Assembly: GCA_022578605.1 (NCBI GenBank)
Contig: MU394128.1
Coordinates: 118,191-182,190, forward strand
Direction of reading: 5' to 3'
Length of the DNA: 64,000 nucleotides
Source: Camillea tinctor
Taxonomy: Eukaryota; Ascomycota; Sordariomycetes; Xylariales; Xylariaceae
This document shows, in pieces, positions 1-12,200 of the stretch. Position numbers and translations under genes: made by a program. Numbering within the stretch: the first letter of the stretch is position 1; each line of letters begins with the position of its first letter. Under the pieces are notes generated by a model. That model searched no databases. It was given only the letters and a program-made list of their open reading frames with translations, and was not told the DNA's origin.

Positions 1-554
1 GAGAGCCTGTTTATTGATGAACCTAATGAGCCAGAGGATGCACCACCGACGACTCCAGCTCTGGGCATCCCCACTACCTATATATGCTCAATACGTCTCA
101 CATGTCTATGAGATAGAACAGTGGGAATTTGACTCAGTGACTATTGCAAGCTGATGATGAAAAAGTTTCCACCTTCCCTTTGGATATCATTGATCCGGCA
201 CAGCTATGCATAGAGACAGGGCCATGCAGCCCGATGCACCCGGCACGAGAATCGGATCTAAATAAACTTCGTGGGGAAGATGATCAACCCCGGTGGAGGG
301 AGAAGGTGAAGTAGTATTCGAATGTGTGGAGAAGCTTGGTACGGGGATAAGAAGACGGCTACCGTCCAAGAATGGCAAAAGATCTTCCCAAGTTCCCCTC
401 CTTTTTGTAGCTGATGGTATATAACACGGCCTTACCACTAGCTAGGTACATAGTTTTCCGACTTGAACATACCGATTCTATAAATTCTGGTTTGCTGCTT
501 CACATGCGTTATTTTCCCCTCTTTTCTTCATCTTAGAACGATCACTTTAATCTC
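1..554. other. Intergenic left edge, no gene seen
   Basis: No coding region can be supported here. The only longer open frame on the minus strand (187-438) has no recognisable motif and no family-like composition. This is the 3' flank of the minus-strand transporter that ends at 555. Confidence 0.5.
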
Positions 555-2102
555 CTAAGGTTGGTGACCCCCTTGCTTTGTTTCTATCGCATCGCCTGCC
601 CCATTTGTTTTGGTGTCAGAATTGACTTCTATAGCTTCGGCTTGTTTTGCTTCCCAATCTAGACCCCAGTCTAACACATCTGGGTACTTGCCAACGTAGT
701 AGCGCAGACCTAGTATAGCGAGGATACTGCCAGCGCAGAATGCTGCAGATAGAGGAAATCCAATCGGGTATCGTGGAGAGTCGTTGACGCGCCAAGCACG
801 AAGAGGTATGGTTGCGTGACCGATGTACACCAGCGTCACTGCGAGAGCAACCAGAATAGCGCGCGCTTCAGGTTCTTTACGCATGATAAGTGCTAGCCAA
901 GCGATGAGGGCGTAGCCCCATGCCGCCGTAGCATAAGTGAGGAAATAAAAGGTCATCACAGTTGCACGAGAGTCTGGCCAAGCTGATAGAACCGAGGTTG
1001 CTACTAATTGTAATGCTGCAGCTCCGACGGCGACCTGCCACCGCCACTCTTTCCAGTCGCTTAGTGCGTTGAGTCCGATGTTGGAGACGATAGAAATTGC
1101 GTAACCGCCCAGCGGAATCAAGTTGACGGTGTATATGGAGTAGAGCGCTTGACCATCTGGGGTCTTGAGCCCTTGCAAGTATAGTAGAAAGTAAGAGTTG
1201 GCGCGCTGGGACCAGGCGAACTGAAGATATGCTGCTAAGAATAAATAGGATATGGGACTCCGGATGAGGAGTTGAATTTTATGAACCAGCACCTTAGAAG
1301 AGACTAGCCTCGATGTCGTTGTTCCGCTGTCAACCATTCGATCTCGCGAGAGTTTCTTCTCCGACGGGGTGAGGTACAAGGCTCGAGTAATGCCGGGAGA
1401 GTCAGGGATGATCAAGAAACCAACAATGCCCCATGAAATTGTTATAATTCCAGAAACAATGAAAAGCCATTGCCAACCAGCCAAGCCGTGAACACCGTTG
1501 AGGTTACGGTAGAGTGCGGCCTGTAGAATACCCAGAAACATATTCCCAGCGACACCACTCACCCCGAAGATTGCCAATCGCTTTCCCAATTCCTTTGGTG
1601 TGTACCAGTTGAAAATTAGGTTAACGATTCCAGGCCACGAGGTAGATTCGAAAACTCCCAAGAAAAAACGCAACGCGAAGACTGTTTTCGCATTTGGTGC
1701 CTTAGCGGTCGCCAACGTGAAGACTCCCCAGATGATTTCGCACACGGGCAGGAATAAAGACGGGCGGACTCGCGTCTGAATCATTTGGGACGGGACGATG
1801 AAAAGAGCGTATCCGACTGAGAAATATGTCGTGAACTCCACAAGCTCGTTGCCATATAGCGATAAATCTTCCTTCATACCCGAAACGTATGCAGCTGTTG
1901 TCGATGATTGGTCCATATCCTTAAGAAGCCCGGCCACAAATGCCCAAGCCAGGAGCATCACGTCTAACTTGAGTGTTAAGACATGCGAGGGATCCCTGAA
2001 GTATGGATGGACCCTCCCGAGCCAAGATGATGACTCGACGACATGGTCCTCCAGCTCTCGTTTCCTCGAGACTGACGAATGTTTATTGTCTACTATAACC
2101 AT
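555..2102 (-). CDS. MFS transporter, Dal5/Liz1/Seo1-type anion:cation symporter family
   Basis: A 515-residue single-exon protein with about twelve hydrophobic segments, the usual size for the fungal Dal5 family. Members import allantoate, pantothenate, nicotinate, cysteine or other small carboxylates and sulfonates across the plasma membrane. Family signatures visible are the N-terminal LKLDVMLL and AFVAGLLKDMDQSS stretch before and in TM1, the GYALFIVPSQM segment, FFLGVFESTSWPG, and FNWYTPKELGKRLAIFG between TM4 and TM5. The start is a real ATG at 2102. It is divergent from the TauD-type dioxygenase at 3030 across about 0.93 kb. In yeast, the Dal5-family cysteine transporter YCT1 lies beside the sulfonate dioxygenase JLP1, so this pair may import and degrade a sulfonate or sulfur compound. 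Substrate is inferred. A role in exporting the cluster product is less likely because this family works as importers. Confidence 0.85.
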   Translation of the reverse strand: MVIVDNKHSSVSRKRELEDHVVESSSWLGRVHPYFRDPSHVLTLKLDVMLLAWAFVAGLLKDMDQSSTTAAYVSGMKEDLSLYGNELVEFTTYFSVGYALFIVPSQMIQTRVRPSLFLPVCEIIWGVFTLATAKAPNAKTVFALRFFLGVFESTSWPGIVNLIFNWYTPKELGKRLAIFGVSGVAGNMFLGILQAALYRNLNGVHGLAGWQWLFIVSGIITISWGIVGFLIIPDSPGITRALYLTPSEKKLSRDRMVDSGTTTSRLVSSKVLVHKIQLLIRSPISYLFLAAYLQFAWSQRANSYFLLYLQGLKTPDGQALYSIYTVNLIPLGGYAISIVSNIGLNALSDWKEWRWQVAVGAAALQLVATSVLSAWPDSRATVMTFYFLTYATAAWGYALIAWLALIMRKEPEARAILVALAVTLVYIGHATIPLRAWRVNDSPRYPIGFPLSAAFCAGSILAILGLRYYVGKYPDVLDWGLDWEAKQAEAIEVNSDTKTNGAGDAIETKQGGHQP

Positions 2103-3029
2103 TTTATAATATTTATAATGCAGGAAATCATCCGTGCTAGGCGTTGTCGTGATTTATCTTGAAGCTCTGGAGCATACGGTCTTCTATGAGGACTGAGGAA
2201 GTGATACATATAACAGAAAAGAAAGACAGACCTATGGGCACTAGATAATTTTAATGTCTAGATATCTGGCATGGAATGACGGAGCATATCCGATCCACTA
2301 CATATCGACATCGAAACTATAATGATGACATTCTGAAGTTTTTCCAACATCGTATATCAGCTCGAGGCACACACTGCAAAGGTATGAGTTTAGGTCGTAT
2401 AATCGCAGCAGAGATAAGATATTCAACAAGTAAAAGTCATTGTTAAGGAAAGCTCTGTAATAAAATGAAGATTGTCTCTAAATGTATCTTTATCGCGATA
2501 TTTTGTGTATTTCCCAGATCAAGATCGCCGATGCTGAATACAAAGGTTCTTATTAAGAAGCAGCATCGCTAGTATATTGTGTTTGAATGGGTTGTTACTG
2601 TAAACCACAACATTGTAGTAGGAACAAACAAACCGGATGTTTTACTCTAATAAAACTACCAATCGGGAATGTTGCGACAAGTTTAACTTGGATTGGAATA
2701 TGATACGGATTAGAACCGCGATGTCGTCTTAAATGCCGAGAATGTCGTGACATATGTACGGATATTCTTGGCGTGTATTTCGGGATTCCCACCGCTGAAT
2801 TCAAGAAACGCTCGAAGGATTTATATCCCTATCTAATAGGTCAAGTCAATATTGCCGTTCTCGGAAATCTTGATCGAATGATATCAAGTATCAAATATAT
2901 ATAAGCTATATCAATCGCTGGTGCTGAGGTAGGTCAGGAATAAGGACTCCCGTATACGAAGGGTCAACTCAATACCTTAGCCAACCGGAACATACACCTG
3001 CGATTATCATCTTCCGAGAATCCGATACC
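2103..3029. promoter_or_regulatory. Divergent promoter between Dal5-type transporter and TauD-type dioxygenase
   Basis: About 927 bp with no supported gene separates the two divergent start codons. The shared region suggests co-regulation, as in sulfur- or nitrogen-controlled gene pairs. An everted CCG-N4-CGG triplet pair lies near 2855-2865, upstream of the dioxygenase; its use by a zinc-cluster protein is unproven. Confidence 0.45.
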
Positions 3030-4170
3030 ATGTCTTCTCAACCACTTTACCCCACATATCTCCCTACTCGGCCGGATGGTTTTGCGCAGCCAATCGCGAT
3101 ACCGCCGTTTGAAGCAACTGAACCGGGAAGTCGAGCAGATCCTGCCAAGCCTTCACTTTTCAAGGGTGGAGCAACTGTGACCAACATCACGCCAAGAATT
3201 GGTACCGAAATTCGTGGTCTGCAGATTAGCCAGTTGTCCAACGAAGGCCTTGACGAACTGGCCCTTCTTGCAGCAGAAAGGGGGGTTCTGGTCTTTGTAA
3301 GGAACACCTACTTTATAGCGTTCCTTGATATATGTAATAACATGTCTCTACCCAGAGAGATCAGGATTTCGCCGACGTTGGGTTTGATAGACAGCGCGAG
3401 ATTGTGAGATATTATGGCCCTCTTCATCAGCATCCTACAATGGGATATCCGGAAGGCACTGGACCTGAGTTCCACGTTGTCTATGCTGATGAAACCGCGT
3501 AAGCTATTTACTACTCTACGTCGCTTTTGGTGTCCCTAGGGGTATTAATATGGGAGCACTTAGTGGTAACCTGAGATCACTGCTGGGTCCTCGAACAAGT
3601 TATGACCTTTGGCATGTCGACCAGACATTTACGCCCAACGTGCCGGCAACAACTTTCTTTTGGGTTCTCGAGATTCCAGCTTCAGGGGGTGGAGACACCG
3701 CCTTTACATCTCTTACGGCGGCGTACGAAGCACTTTCCCCGGCATTTCGAAAAACACTTGCATCATTAAGCTTATTTCACACTTCGGCATCTGCCGGAGA
3801 GGTCGCCCGAGTGGGCACGGAGAGGGCCCTGAAAGAGGCTATCAGCACAACACATCCGTTAGTGATCAAGCATCCAGTGACTAGCAAACCATCGCTATTC
3901 GTCAACCCAACCATTGCCCGTAAAGTGGAAGGATTCTTGCCAGAAGAGTCGGATAACTTACTTAAGTTCCTACATGATCATATCCGTAGCTTGGATTTTA
4001 GCTGCCGTGTGAAGTGGGAAAAGGGGACGGTTGTAGTGTGGGATCAAAGGTCAGCGGCACACAGCGCAGTGCCCGACTTTGCAGATGGGGAGAGAAGACA
4101 TATGGTGAGGATAATCCCATACGGCTCAAAGCCAGAACCAGCTTTTCCGGGGGAGTTTTCTGCACCATAA
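3030..4170 (+). CDS. TauD/TfdA-type Fe(II)/2-oxoglutarate dioxygenase
   Basis: Three exons: 3030-3296, 3356-3498, and a third that begins at 3540 or 3564 (both acceptors keep frame) and ends at 4170. The protein has about 338-346 residues. It matches fungal alpha-ketoglutarate-dependent sulfonate/taurine dioxygenases. Visible in order are GTEIRGLQISQLS, then VFRDQDFADVGF across intron 1, GPLHQHPTMGYPEG, the iron-binding HVD in LWHVDQTF, the distal His in RSAAHSAVPDF, and the 2-oxoglutarate-binding Arg in RRHMVRI. All three iron ligands and the Arg are present, so it should be active. The reaction is oxygen- and 2-oxoglutarate-dependent hydroxylation, which in sulfonate users releases sulfite. 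Its partner is the divergent Dal5-type transporter. A tailoring role in the adjacent PKS-NRPS pathway cannot be excluded. Confidence 0.88.
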
Positions 4171-4336
4171 AGTTGATCATAAGCGAGGAAAACATATGAA
4201 ATCCGCATATTGACGCAGAGCCGTTGCGAGACACTGCATATCCTTTCTGGCATTCTAGGTATAGTGGACGATAAACAATAACCATTATGTAGATGTTTTT
4301 CTCTACCTTAGATTCTCTTCCTCGTGTTTGAACTGA

Positions 4337-4696
4337 TCATCCCATTAGTTTCCCCCCATCAAGATACCCCTTGCGATAGATATAGCCCTCCCCTAAGCGC
4401 TCAAAGAACTCAATCTCTATCTCCTTGTCCCATGTAGGTCGTGATCTTTCCCAAATTGTAGCGTAGTAGGACTTTGTAAGCTGTTCCGTCTCCAACCACT
4501 CGCGCGTTGGGCCCCAGACCTCGACCAGCCGGAAGCGGCCGGGCTGACCCGGATCCTGGAACACATCGAATAGGGAACACTCTGGTTCGGAAGCGCACGC
4601 GTCCTATACAGGTCTATGCGCGATTTTGAACTCCTCGATCATTGAGGGCTTCACGTGGAAGGTGACGAACAGAGTTAGTTGAATCTCCCGAGTCAT
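4337..4696 (-). pseudogene. Small ABM-type (antibiotic biosynthesis monooxygenase-like) gene interrupted by one TAG
   Basis: On the minus strand an ATG at 4694-4696 opens a 119-codon frame ending at 4337. It is continuous except for a single TAG at 4604-4606 (codon 31). The residues before (MTREIQLTLFVTFHVKPSM, then EEFKIAHRPV) and after (ECSLFDVFQDPGQPGRFRLV, then VWGPTREWL) the stop form one dimeric alpha/beta-barrel (ABM) domain of normal size, about 100 residues. The position would normally hold Trp, and TGG to TAG is a G-to-A change. On the opposite strand that is CpA to TpA, the preferred RIP context. Such small proteins act as cofactor-free oxygenases or isomerases in polyketide pathways. 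It lies between the TauD gene and the synthase, so it may be a lost tailoring step. Readthrough, a sequencing error or a strain-specific null are alternatives. Confidence 0.75.
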
Positions 4697-6215
4697 AGTT
4701 GTGCGTTAGTAAAGCGTTAGTTATAAATTTTGGACTCGATTTGGGTGGTTTTTATAGCTTATATACGGAATTTAAAGGGATCGAAAATTGGACATTTTAA
4801 TAAAAACTACCTAATGTCAACTTGAGTACGATGTACCTTACTAAAACGATAAATGCGGCGTTAAGAATATCATTTCGGATTTTGGTCGTACCTGGCATCC
4901 TCTTGTTATCCTCGCTCAAAGTCACCTCAACAATATTTAATGCCGTTTGAAATCCCAATTAAATAAGCGGTATTATTCTGGGGATGAATACCTAGGTACT
5001 CTAGAAGAATGTCAGTGCCTTGCAACCATTATCTTAGGCTTCAAGTGTGCTTACCCTCCTACTCCACTGCCACAAGCCGATATAGCATTAGCAAGCGGAA
5101 GTCTTGTTGTAAACCATCGTGCAGGGATAGCGATGGCCATAAGGGATAAACAACCACATCCCACAGAAACGCTAGCAGGAAGTTCTGAAACGAGCCTATC
5201 ACAGAAATCTGGAAGGGTGTTCTATCTCGCGGGAGATCAGTCTCGTAAAAGGCTTGGAAACTTCCGTAGCTGGAAACAAGGCCTAGCAAGTCATAGTTAG
5301 TTAACCACAACCCTGATATGATATGAACAGACAATCATAAAAGGAAAATGGTTATGGTCTTGTACCCCAAGTGTTCAAATAAAGAAAAGATGAGCCATGT
5401 ATTTGACTCCAAGCCTGAAAGCCTCCATTGAGTTTCGTTGGCCCAGATACGGACTCCCTTTTTATAGGGGATGGTGTAGCAGGATGCCCATCTTTGATTG
5501 TAGTTATCTGGGAATTATTTAACTATGGAGCTGCCACCAATATAATATAAAGAACTATAGTGGTCAGTGCGCGCGCTCCCAGAAACTATGGGGCGAAGCT
5601 CCATAATAAGATATATAAGGAGCTTCTTTTCCCCATTTCTGGGAGCGTTACTAGGCATACCATCTATCTACTTTTCCCCTACTTTATATTATTGCTTGTT
5701 ATCGTGATATTAACGTATCCGAGAGACTGCGCGTCATTTCCATAGCAGCTATATCGGATTCATTGAATAGCCACTGAAAGTGGGCACAAAGTTGAGCGTG
5801 TATGTAGAGAATCATGGCAAAGAAACTGATCCAATTACGACCCGAAAGCATTCCCAATACTACGTCGAGAAAGGAGAATATGTCCGAAGGAGTTCGGATT
5901 AAACTGCAGCTTGATCACATTATCACCACGACGAACAAGCATGGTCGCTACATTCGTATAACAGAGGATTTCATAGCGTGTATCATTGGATTGCGACCTA
6001 GGTAAAGCACAGCATAATAGAGCATTGGAAAATGACTAATAAATAGTTGTAAGGTATTATGAAGCGATTTCATTTTCCGAACGGTAGATACACAATACCT
6101 ACCTCCCTAGTAAAGTTAGGAGTTTATATACAACACGAACACTATATACAAGCCACACATGAGAAAGCTAGAATTACAAACAAAAGAGCTACGATGACAT
6201 CGCGTACAGAAATCC
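4697..6215. other. Intergenic region containing a MITE-like inverted repeat
   Basis: About 1.5 kb between the broken ABM gene and the 3' end of the synthase. Open frames at 4947-5300, 5814-6005 and 6059-6241 lack recognisable motifs and are not called. The only structure seen is the inverted-repeat element at 5543-5691. Confidence 0.5.
5543..5691. repeat. MITE-like inverted-repeat element
   Basis: About 149 bp that fold back on themselves. The ends are taatataaag (5543-5552) and its exact complement ctttatatta (5682-5691). Internally, gctcccagaaa followed by aagctcc on the left pairs with ggagctt and tttctgggagc on the right around a short AT centre (about 5603-5618). The middle of each arm has diverged. 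It has no coding capacity, so it fits a small non-autonomous DNA element or a snapback insertion. A clear target-site duplication beyond TA is not visible. Confidence 0.6.
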
Positions 6216-9200
6216 TCAAACCATACTCCGATCCCTCCTAAGAAACGTGGGGAAATATAAAATGTTACAATCGCGATCGAGGTTTTCGAGAACGCCGACA
6301 AGCAGCGTATGCATCCCCTCAGCCTCAGCCTTCTTCACCCATTCACCCAACTCCAGTATCTCAAACGGCTCTCCCTTTTCCGCCTCCAAGTGCTCCCTGA
6401 GGCGCTCCAGGGGGATGGTCTCATCACCGGTGTGGTGCATAAATGTGGCACCATTAACACTATCCGGCTGGTTCTGTAGAACTGATTGGACAATATCCTC
6501 CGTCACTCTCCCCATGGCAATCAAGTCTAGAGAGCCCCTAAGACGCTCTGCAATCGCGGGTACAGCCCGCAGCTTGCGTGAGTAATGCAGCAAGCTCTGC
6601 AGGATCGGCGCATCCGGCGCGCTATGTATGCTCTCTTCCTCCTCCATGTCCCCTAGCCCACCAGCCCCCACCGTCGTGATGCTCGAAGGCCGATGGATCC
6701 AGACTTTTAGCCCAGGTGCTGCCGCCGCAGCGTTCTCCAAGAACCGCTCCGCAACCCATTTGGTGGTCGCGTACCCCCTGACGACAGCATCATGCGGCGC
6801 GGGTACAATCCCCGCGTCGCGCACCGACTCCTCAGCGAAGGCAGCGACGCCGCGCCCCAGCATCGCGACCTCGGCCGTGGAGACGAAGTGCAGCGGGACG
6901 GCGCGGGGGGCGCACAGGCGTGCGAGCTCGCGCGTTGAGCCCACGTTGGCGGATTTCATCGACGCGTAGGTCATCGAGTGTGAGACGTACGCGGCAACGT
7001 GGAGGACGGCGTCGACGTGGGCGGAGAGGGAGGCGAAGTCCGAGGCTGAGAGGCCGAGGCGCGGCGCGGCGAGGTCACCTCCATAGTACTGCAGGCGGTC
7101 GGACGGTGCGGGCAGCTTCCCGCTGCTGATGCGGTCGTTGACCTTGCGGAGTGCGACGCATATGACTTTCGAGACGGAGGGGTCGCGGAGGAGTCGTTGG
7201 AGGATGTATTGGCCTAAACGGCCTGTTGCGCCGGTCAAGAGAATTACTTTCGGGTGTGGAGCAGGGGGGGATGAATTGATCGTCATTGTTGTTGTAAGGA
7301 GGCCGGTGGGAACATTCGCTTCGTCCTCCCAGTTGGTGAGTCGACTTTCATCTGGTGCCTGGCTCCCTATTGTACTTGCCATCGCAGACAGTGTGCTGTT
7401 TTCGAAAAGATGGATGAGCCTGATGGTGGCACCGAGCTGCTTCCTGATTTGCTGTCTTACTTCCAGGAGTAGCATAGAGGTACCTCCCACGTGGAAAAAG
7501 TCGGATGATGGAGCGATATCTGCGGTCCAACTCAGAGTACTGTGAGAAAGCACCTGCTCCCATATTTCTTTGAGCCTACGTTCAGTCTCCGTGAATACTT
7601 GCATATCGTATTCTTCGGAATTCTCTCTGGCTTTTCCTAAGGATAGAGGCAGGGCATTAACCGCACGTCGGTCGAGCTTTGAGGATGATGTCAGGGGCAT
7701 CGCTTCAAGGGGTATAAGCATGCTCGGGCGCATTGTCTGAGGAAGTGCAAGCCGCAGTAGTAGCTTGGTTAGGAACATCTCTTTTTGCTCGCCAACCGAA
7801 GACCGTGATTCGGGAGCGAAAACAACGTGCGCAACGATGAATTTCGAATTCCCATGGTCTTCTGATGAAGGGTTCGTGCGTACACTTGCCACAGCTTGGG
7901 CAATGACCCCTTCAGCGGTGTTGAGAATCGTGTTTTCTATGTCCTGAAGGTCGATTCGCACGCCGCGCACCTTTACTTGAGTATCGTCGTTGATTCGACC
8001 CTCAATAGCTAGATGACCATTGGCTTGTAGCCGCCCACAGTCTTTGGTCCGGTACATAGTAGTCCATCCTTTGCTGATGTATCCCGATGTTGCGAAAGGG
8101 TTGGGAAGGAATGCCTCTTTTGTCAGCTGAGAATTATTGAGATATCCGAGAGCGACTCCAGCGCCTGCAATATAGATTTCACCTGGAAGGCCTAGAGGTA
8201 AGAGCCTCTTCTGTTCATCCAGAATATATATTGACTCATTTGGAGAAGCACATCCAGCTGGGACTACCGTGGTTTGACTAGACGACTCATCAAAGTATCG
8301 AATTTCTGCCTTAGTTGAGCAGCAAGTCGTCTCGGTTGGTCCATACCCATTGAAAAGCCGCAGATCGCGTTTCGAAAGACCCTTGAATGCTTCAAGAAGT
8401 GATTGAGGAATCGGTTCTCCTCCGCTTAATGCACCCGTCCATGAAGATTTATGCAACTCTTGCGAGTTTCCGTAGCGCAACCAGCTGCTATACTCTGTTG
8501 GAGTCGCACATGTGAATGTGACCCCCTTCTTCACAATTAGGTCAGTTATAGCAACGGAATCTCCACGGAGATCGGCTGGTACAATGACGAGGGTACCCCC
8601 GAAAGCAAGAGCGAGGAACATTTGCAAGACCGACATATCGAATCCAAGGGCACTCTGCTGAAGTACAACAGTACTAGAGCTCAAGCCGTAGAACTTCTCT
8701 GATACTTCCACTTCGTTGACAAAGTTGGCGTGGGTTAAAGTCACGCCTTTAGGTGTGCCAGTCGTCCCGCTAGTGTATAAGACAACAGCCGGTTGGCTAG
8801 GAGCTTTGATTGCTATCGGACGAGAAGAATTGGCCGAAAGGATCCTCAATTTCGATACATCAATACGGTTAGGCTTAGCCATGCCGGCTATTTCTTCGCA
8901 TTTAGCATTCGTGATTTCATCAACAAGTAATGCCGTCGGTTGACAATCGCCTATTATTAACTTGAGTCGGGCGGAGGGTGTAGCCGGATCCAAGGGAACA
9001 TACACAGCCCCAATCCCCATTATGGCTAACATAGAGCAAACTAGTTCAGGTGTAGAGGTTTGGTAGACGGCAACGTGATCCCCGGGCGATACACCCCGAG
9101 ATAATAGTTCACCTCCGATAGCGTGGACTGAGTTCTGGAGTTGATGATATGTGAAGTTACTGTTTTGGCCCACCAAAGCAACCTTGTCAGCATGGTCCCG

Positions 9201-12200
9201 TACGATGAGATCCAGTTTGTGCAATAAGGTTTCGGGCCATGTAGAATCAAAGGATTCACCTAGTTCAATGATTTAGTAGTCGAGTATAAATCAAGAGGAA
9301 TGGTTTCGAGAGAACTTACCTTTCCCTAAACCCAAGGCTTTTGTTACTTCCGCCTGAGGATAGCTCCAAACCCCGTCAATAGGGTTACCCGGCTTCGCGA
9401 TGAACTCGTGAAGGATTTCCTCGTAGCACAAGGCAAATTGCCGAATGTCTTCAGGGGAGTAGAGGGCGCCCTGGCCCAACATTGTTACCATCACGTCTTG
9501 GTTAGGGTTGTCAATAATATCTAGACTTAGGTCGTAGGCCGTTCGGCCAGGTTCAAACTGTCTCATTTCGAGACTGCAGTCTGCGAATTTCATTTTCTGG
9601 CTCATTCCTTGGCGATAGTCGACGAAGGTTTGGAATAGTGGAGCATGGTTTGCTGTGCGGGTGACCTGCAGCTCATGTAGTATGGCTTCGAATGCTGGCG
9701 ATGAATGTCTGAGTGCTGAATAAGTCTTATCACGCGCAGCACCAAGGGCTCGGGCGAAGGTAAGCTTGTCTCGTCCTCGAGTTTCGAATCGCAACGGAAG
9801 TAAGTTAACATATGGTCCAAAACTAAACATCATCTCCTCGTCTTTACGGTTGGCGTCCGCAATTCCGATGCAAATATCATCGTTAGAGCCACATAAAATT
9901 ACACGTTGTAAAAGAACCCGGAAAGCGGCAAGATAGAAGTGGAATGGGGTTGCTTTTTGGGAACGGACAAAAGCGCGAATGCGCTGTGCCAAGTGAACAT
10001 CAATATGAATATCATATCTGTTGACATTATATTGTGTAAGTGGCTTTCGAACAGAAATGCGGGCGCGTGTCAGGGGTAATGGCTCAGGGATGTTAGTGAA
10101 CTCCTGTCGCCAGAATGCTAGATCAAAATCCCATTCTCCTAGCGAGGCCGCTGACAGTTGCCGGGCAGCAAAGTCAGGATATTGAAGGACATTCGGACTC
10201 AGAGAGTTTGCACGACCGCTGTAGACTTGTTCGACGTCACGCATGAAGACCTGGTGGCAGACACCATCCATATTAATATGGTGAGTACCAATAAGTAGCC
10301 AGTGTTCATCGGATGAACGTGTAAGAAGAATTATTCGCATCAACCGGCCTGAAGATAAATCATAGACATGCTGCTGGAGCTGTTCATATTCCTGATCTAC
10401 CTCCCCTTCGTTGGATATATACTTGTGCTCAAGCTCGAGGCTACTCGACACTAGAATACCTTGTAAAGCTTGGCCATCTTCTTCGTAGAAGCATGTTCTC
10501 AAGGCCTCATGTCGCTGACCAACTGCTCTCACTGCACTTCGGAAAGGCTTAACCCGGAGCCGTCCTCGCACACAATAGACTGCCGTGTGGTTGAGTGTTG
10601 TCTTGTCCTCGACGAGGGAGTGGACGACCCAAAACATGGATTGCGAATAGGAGAGCTCTTGGATTTTCTCCAAGGCTAATTTCGGCGTACTGTGGTTCTC
10701 TAAGCTCTCGAGTCGGGCCAATATTAGATCATTCGCTTTCTCACCTTCAGATGGTGTATCTGATGACTCTCCAGTCCCAATCTCTGAGGACCCTTCGGAG
10801 GAGCTGTCAACCTGAGAATTCAGCGGTGTGTTCTCAACGCTCGTGGCTGTCGCTATTGTCGGTACGTCCGCCTTCTTTAGCGCGATAGGCGGAGCTAGTG
10901 AAGCCCTTCCATCAGAAGATGTGCCGACATTCGGAATAAGCTCAGAGGGGATTTCTTCGACAGCCTTGTTCACAAGTTCGGATATGTAGACCCCGCCAAG
11001 GATCTCAAGGACGGGGATGCTGACGAAATAGTTCTTCAACATCCAAGATCGAACGTCGACGGCAATAAGAGAGTCCATGCCTATGTCATTACTCCGACTA
11101 TTCATTAGAGTCTCATCGTCGGTTCCTTCGATAAGCATGATAGCCCGAAGCTTAGATAGGAAGGTTTCTATGAATCCAGAAAGTTAGTGAACTATTATAG
11201 TTGACGATATGCGCGAGCTTACCTTTGACCAATTCATGGACATCTTCACGACTCTTCGCGGCTAGAAGTCTGTCCTTGAGCGATGCGCCGTTCTTCTGGC
11301 CAGCAATATCTCCAGCATCGCTATCCAACTCCTTAGCTATGAAGCGGGCGAACTTTGGGTTATTGACCCATAGAGGCTGCCAATCCTCGGTCGGAGAGAT
11401 GGTCCGGAGGCCTATGCTCATTTCAGGCTCGTCTTCAACCGACAGTTCGATGTTAGCCCGTCCAATTTCGATACCCTCGGCTAGCATTTGGTGGGTATCG
11501 CCTTCAGAAATACGGCGCAAGCCAGCCATTAGCAAGCTCTTCTCACCAGTGCCGTCCGCAACCTCGCGAGTCACGTAACCAGCGCCAGTGACAACACCAA
11601 TATTGGCGACGCTACCTGCCAGCCCGCGCTTGCGTCTTTGCGCTGCTAAGCTGGACATGAAAGAGTTGGCAGCGCAGTAGTTGGCTTGGCCGATATTTCC
11701 TACGACGTTGACCATCGAAGATAGGAAGAGGAGGAAGTCTAAGGGTGTATCTCCGAGGACACGGTCAAGATTTCGGCTACCCTCTACCTTCGGGCCAAAC
11801 ACATCTTGAAGTTCTTGAACACCCATTTCACGAATTGAGTGGTCATTCAATACCATGGCTCCTTGCATAATACCAGCCAAGGGTGGCATTGTGTCTGAGA
11901 TCATATCATAGATGCTCTCAACGGCATCACCATCGCTCACATCGCTATTTCAAGTTAATAATCTGAGAACATGTTGGAATTGGGCAATACTTACTTGGCA
12001 ATAATCTTGACCGTAGCACCTTTGCGGCGATGGCCTTCTTCCCAGCTAGCCTCTACTTGTGGGTTTCGGCTAGTGATCACGACGTGCTTAGCCCCATGTG
12101 CAATCATCCAGTCACAGATGGACAATCCAAGACTTCGAGATAATCCGACAAGCCAGTACGTCTTGTCCCTTTTGAAGAGAGGGGCGGAATCTAGTCGTGA

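Noticed and set aside
4947..5300. 117-codon plus-strand frame
   Set aside because: No recognisable domain, and an equally long frame lies on the other strand; likely chance.
6247..8943. Several plus-strand frames of 60-138 codons opposite the synthase
   Set aside because: They are antisense shadows of the conserved A, T and R domains.
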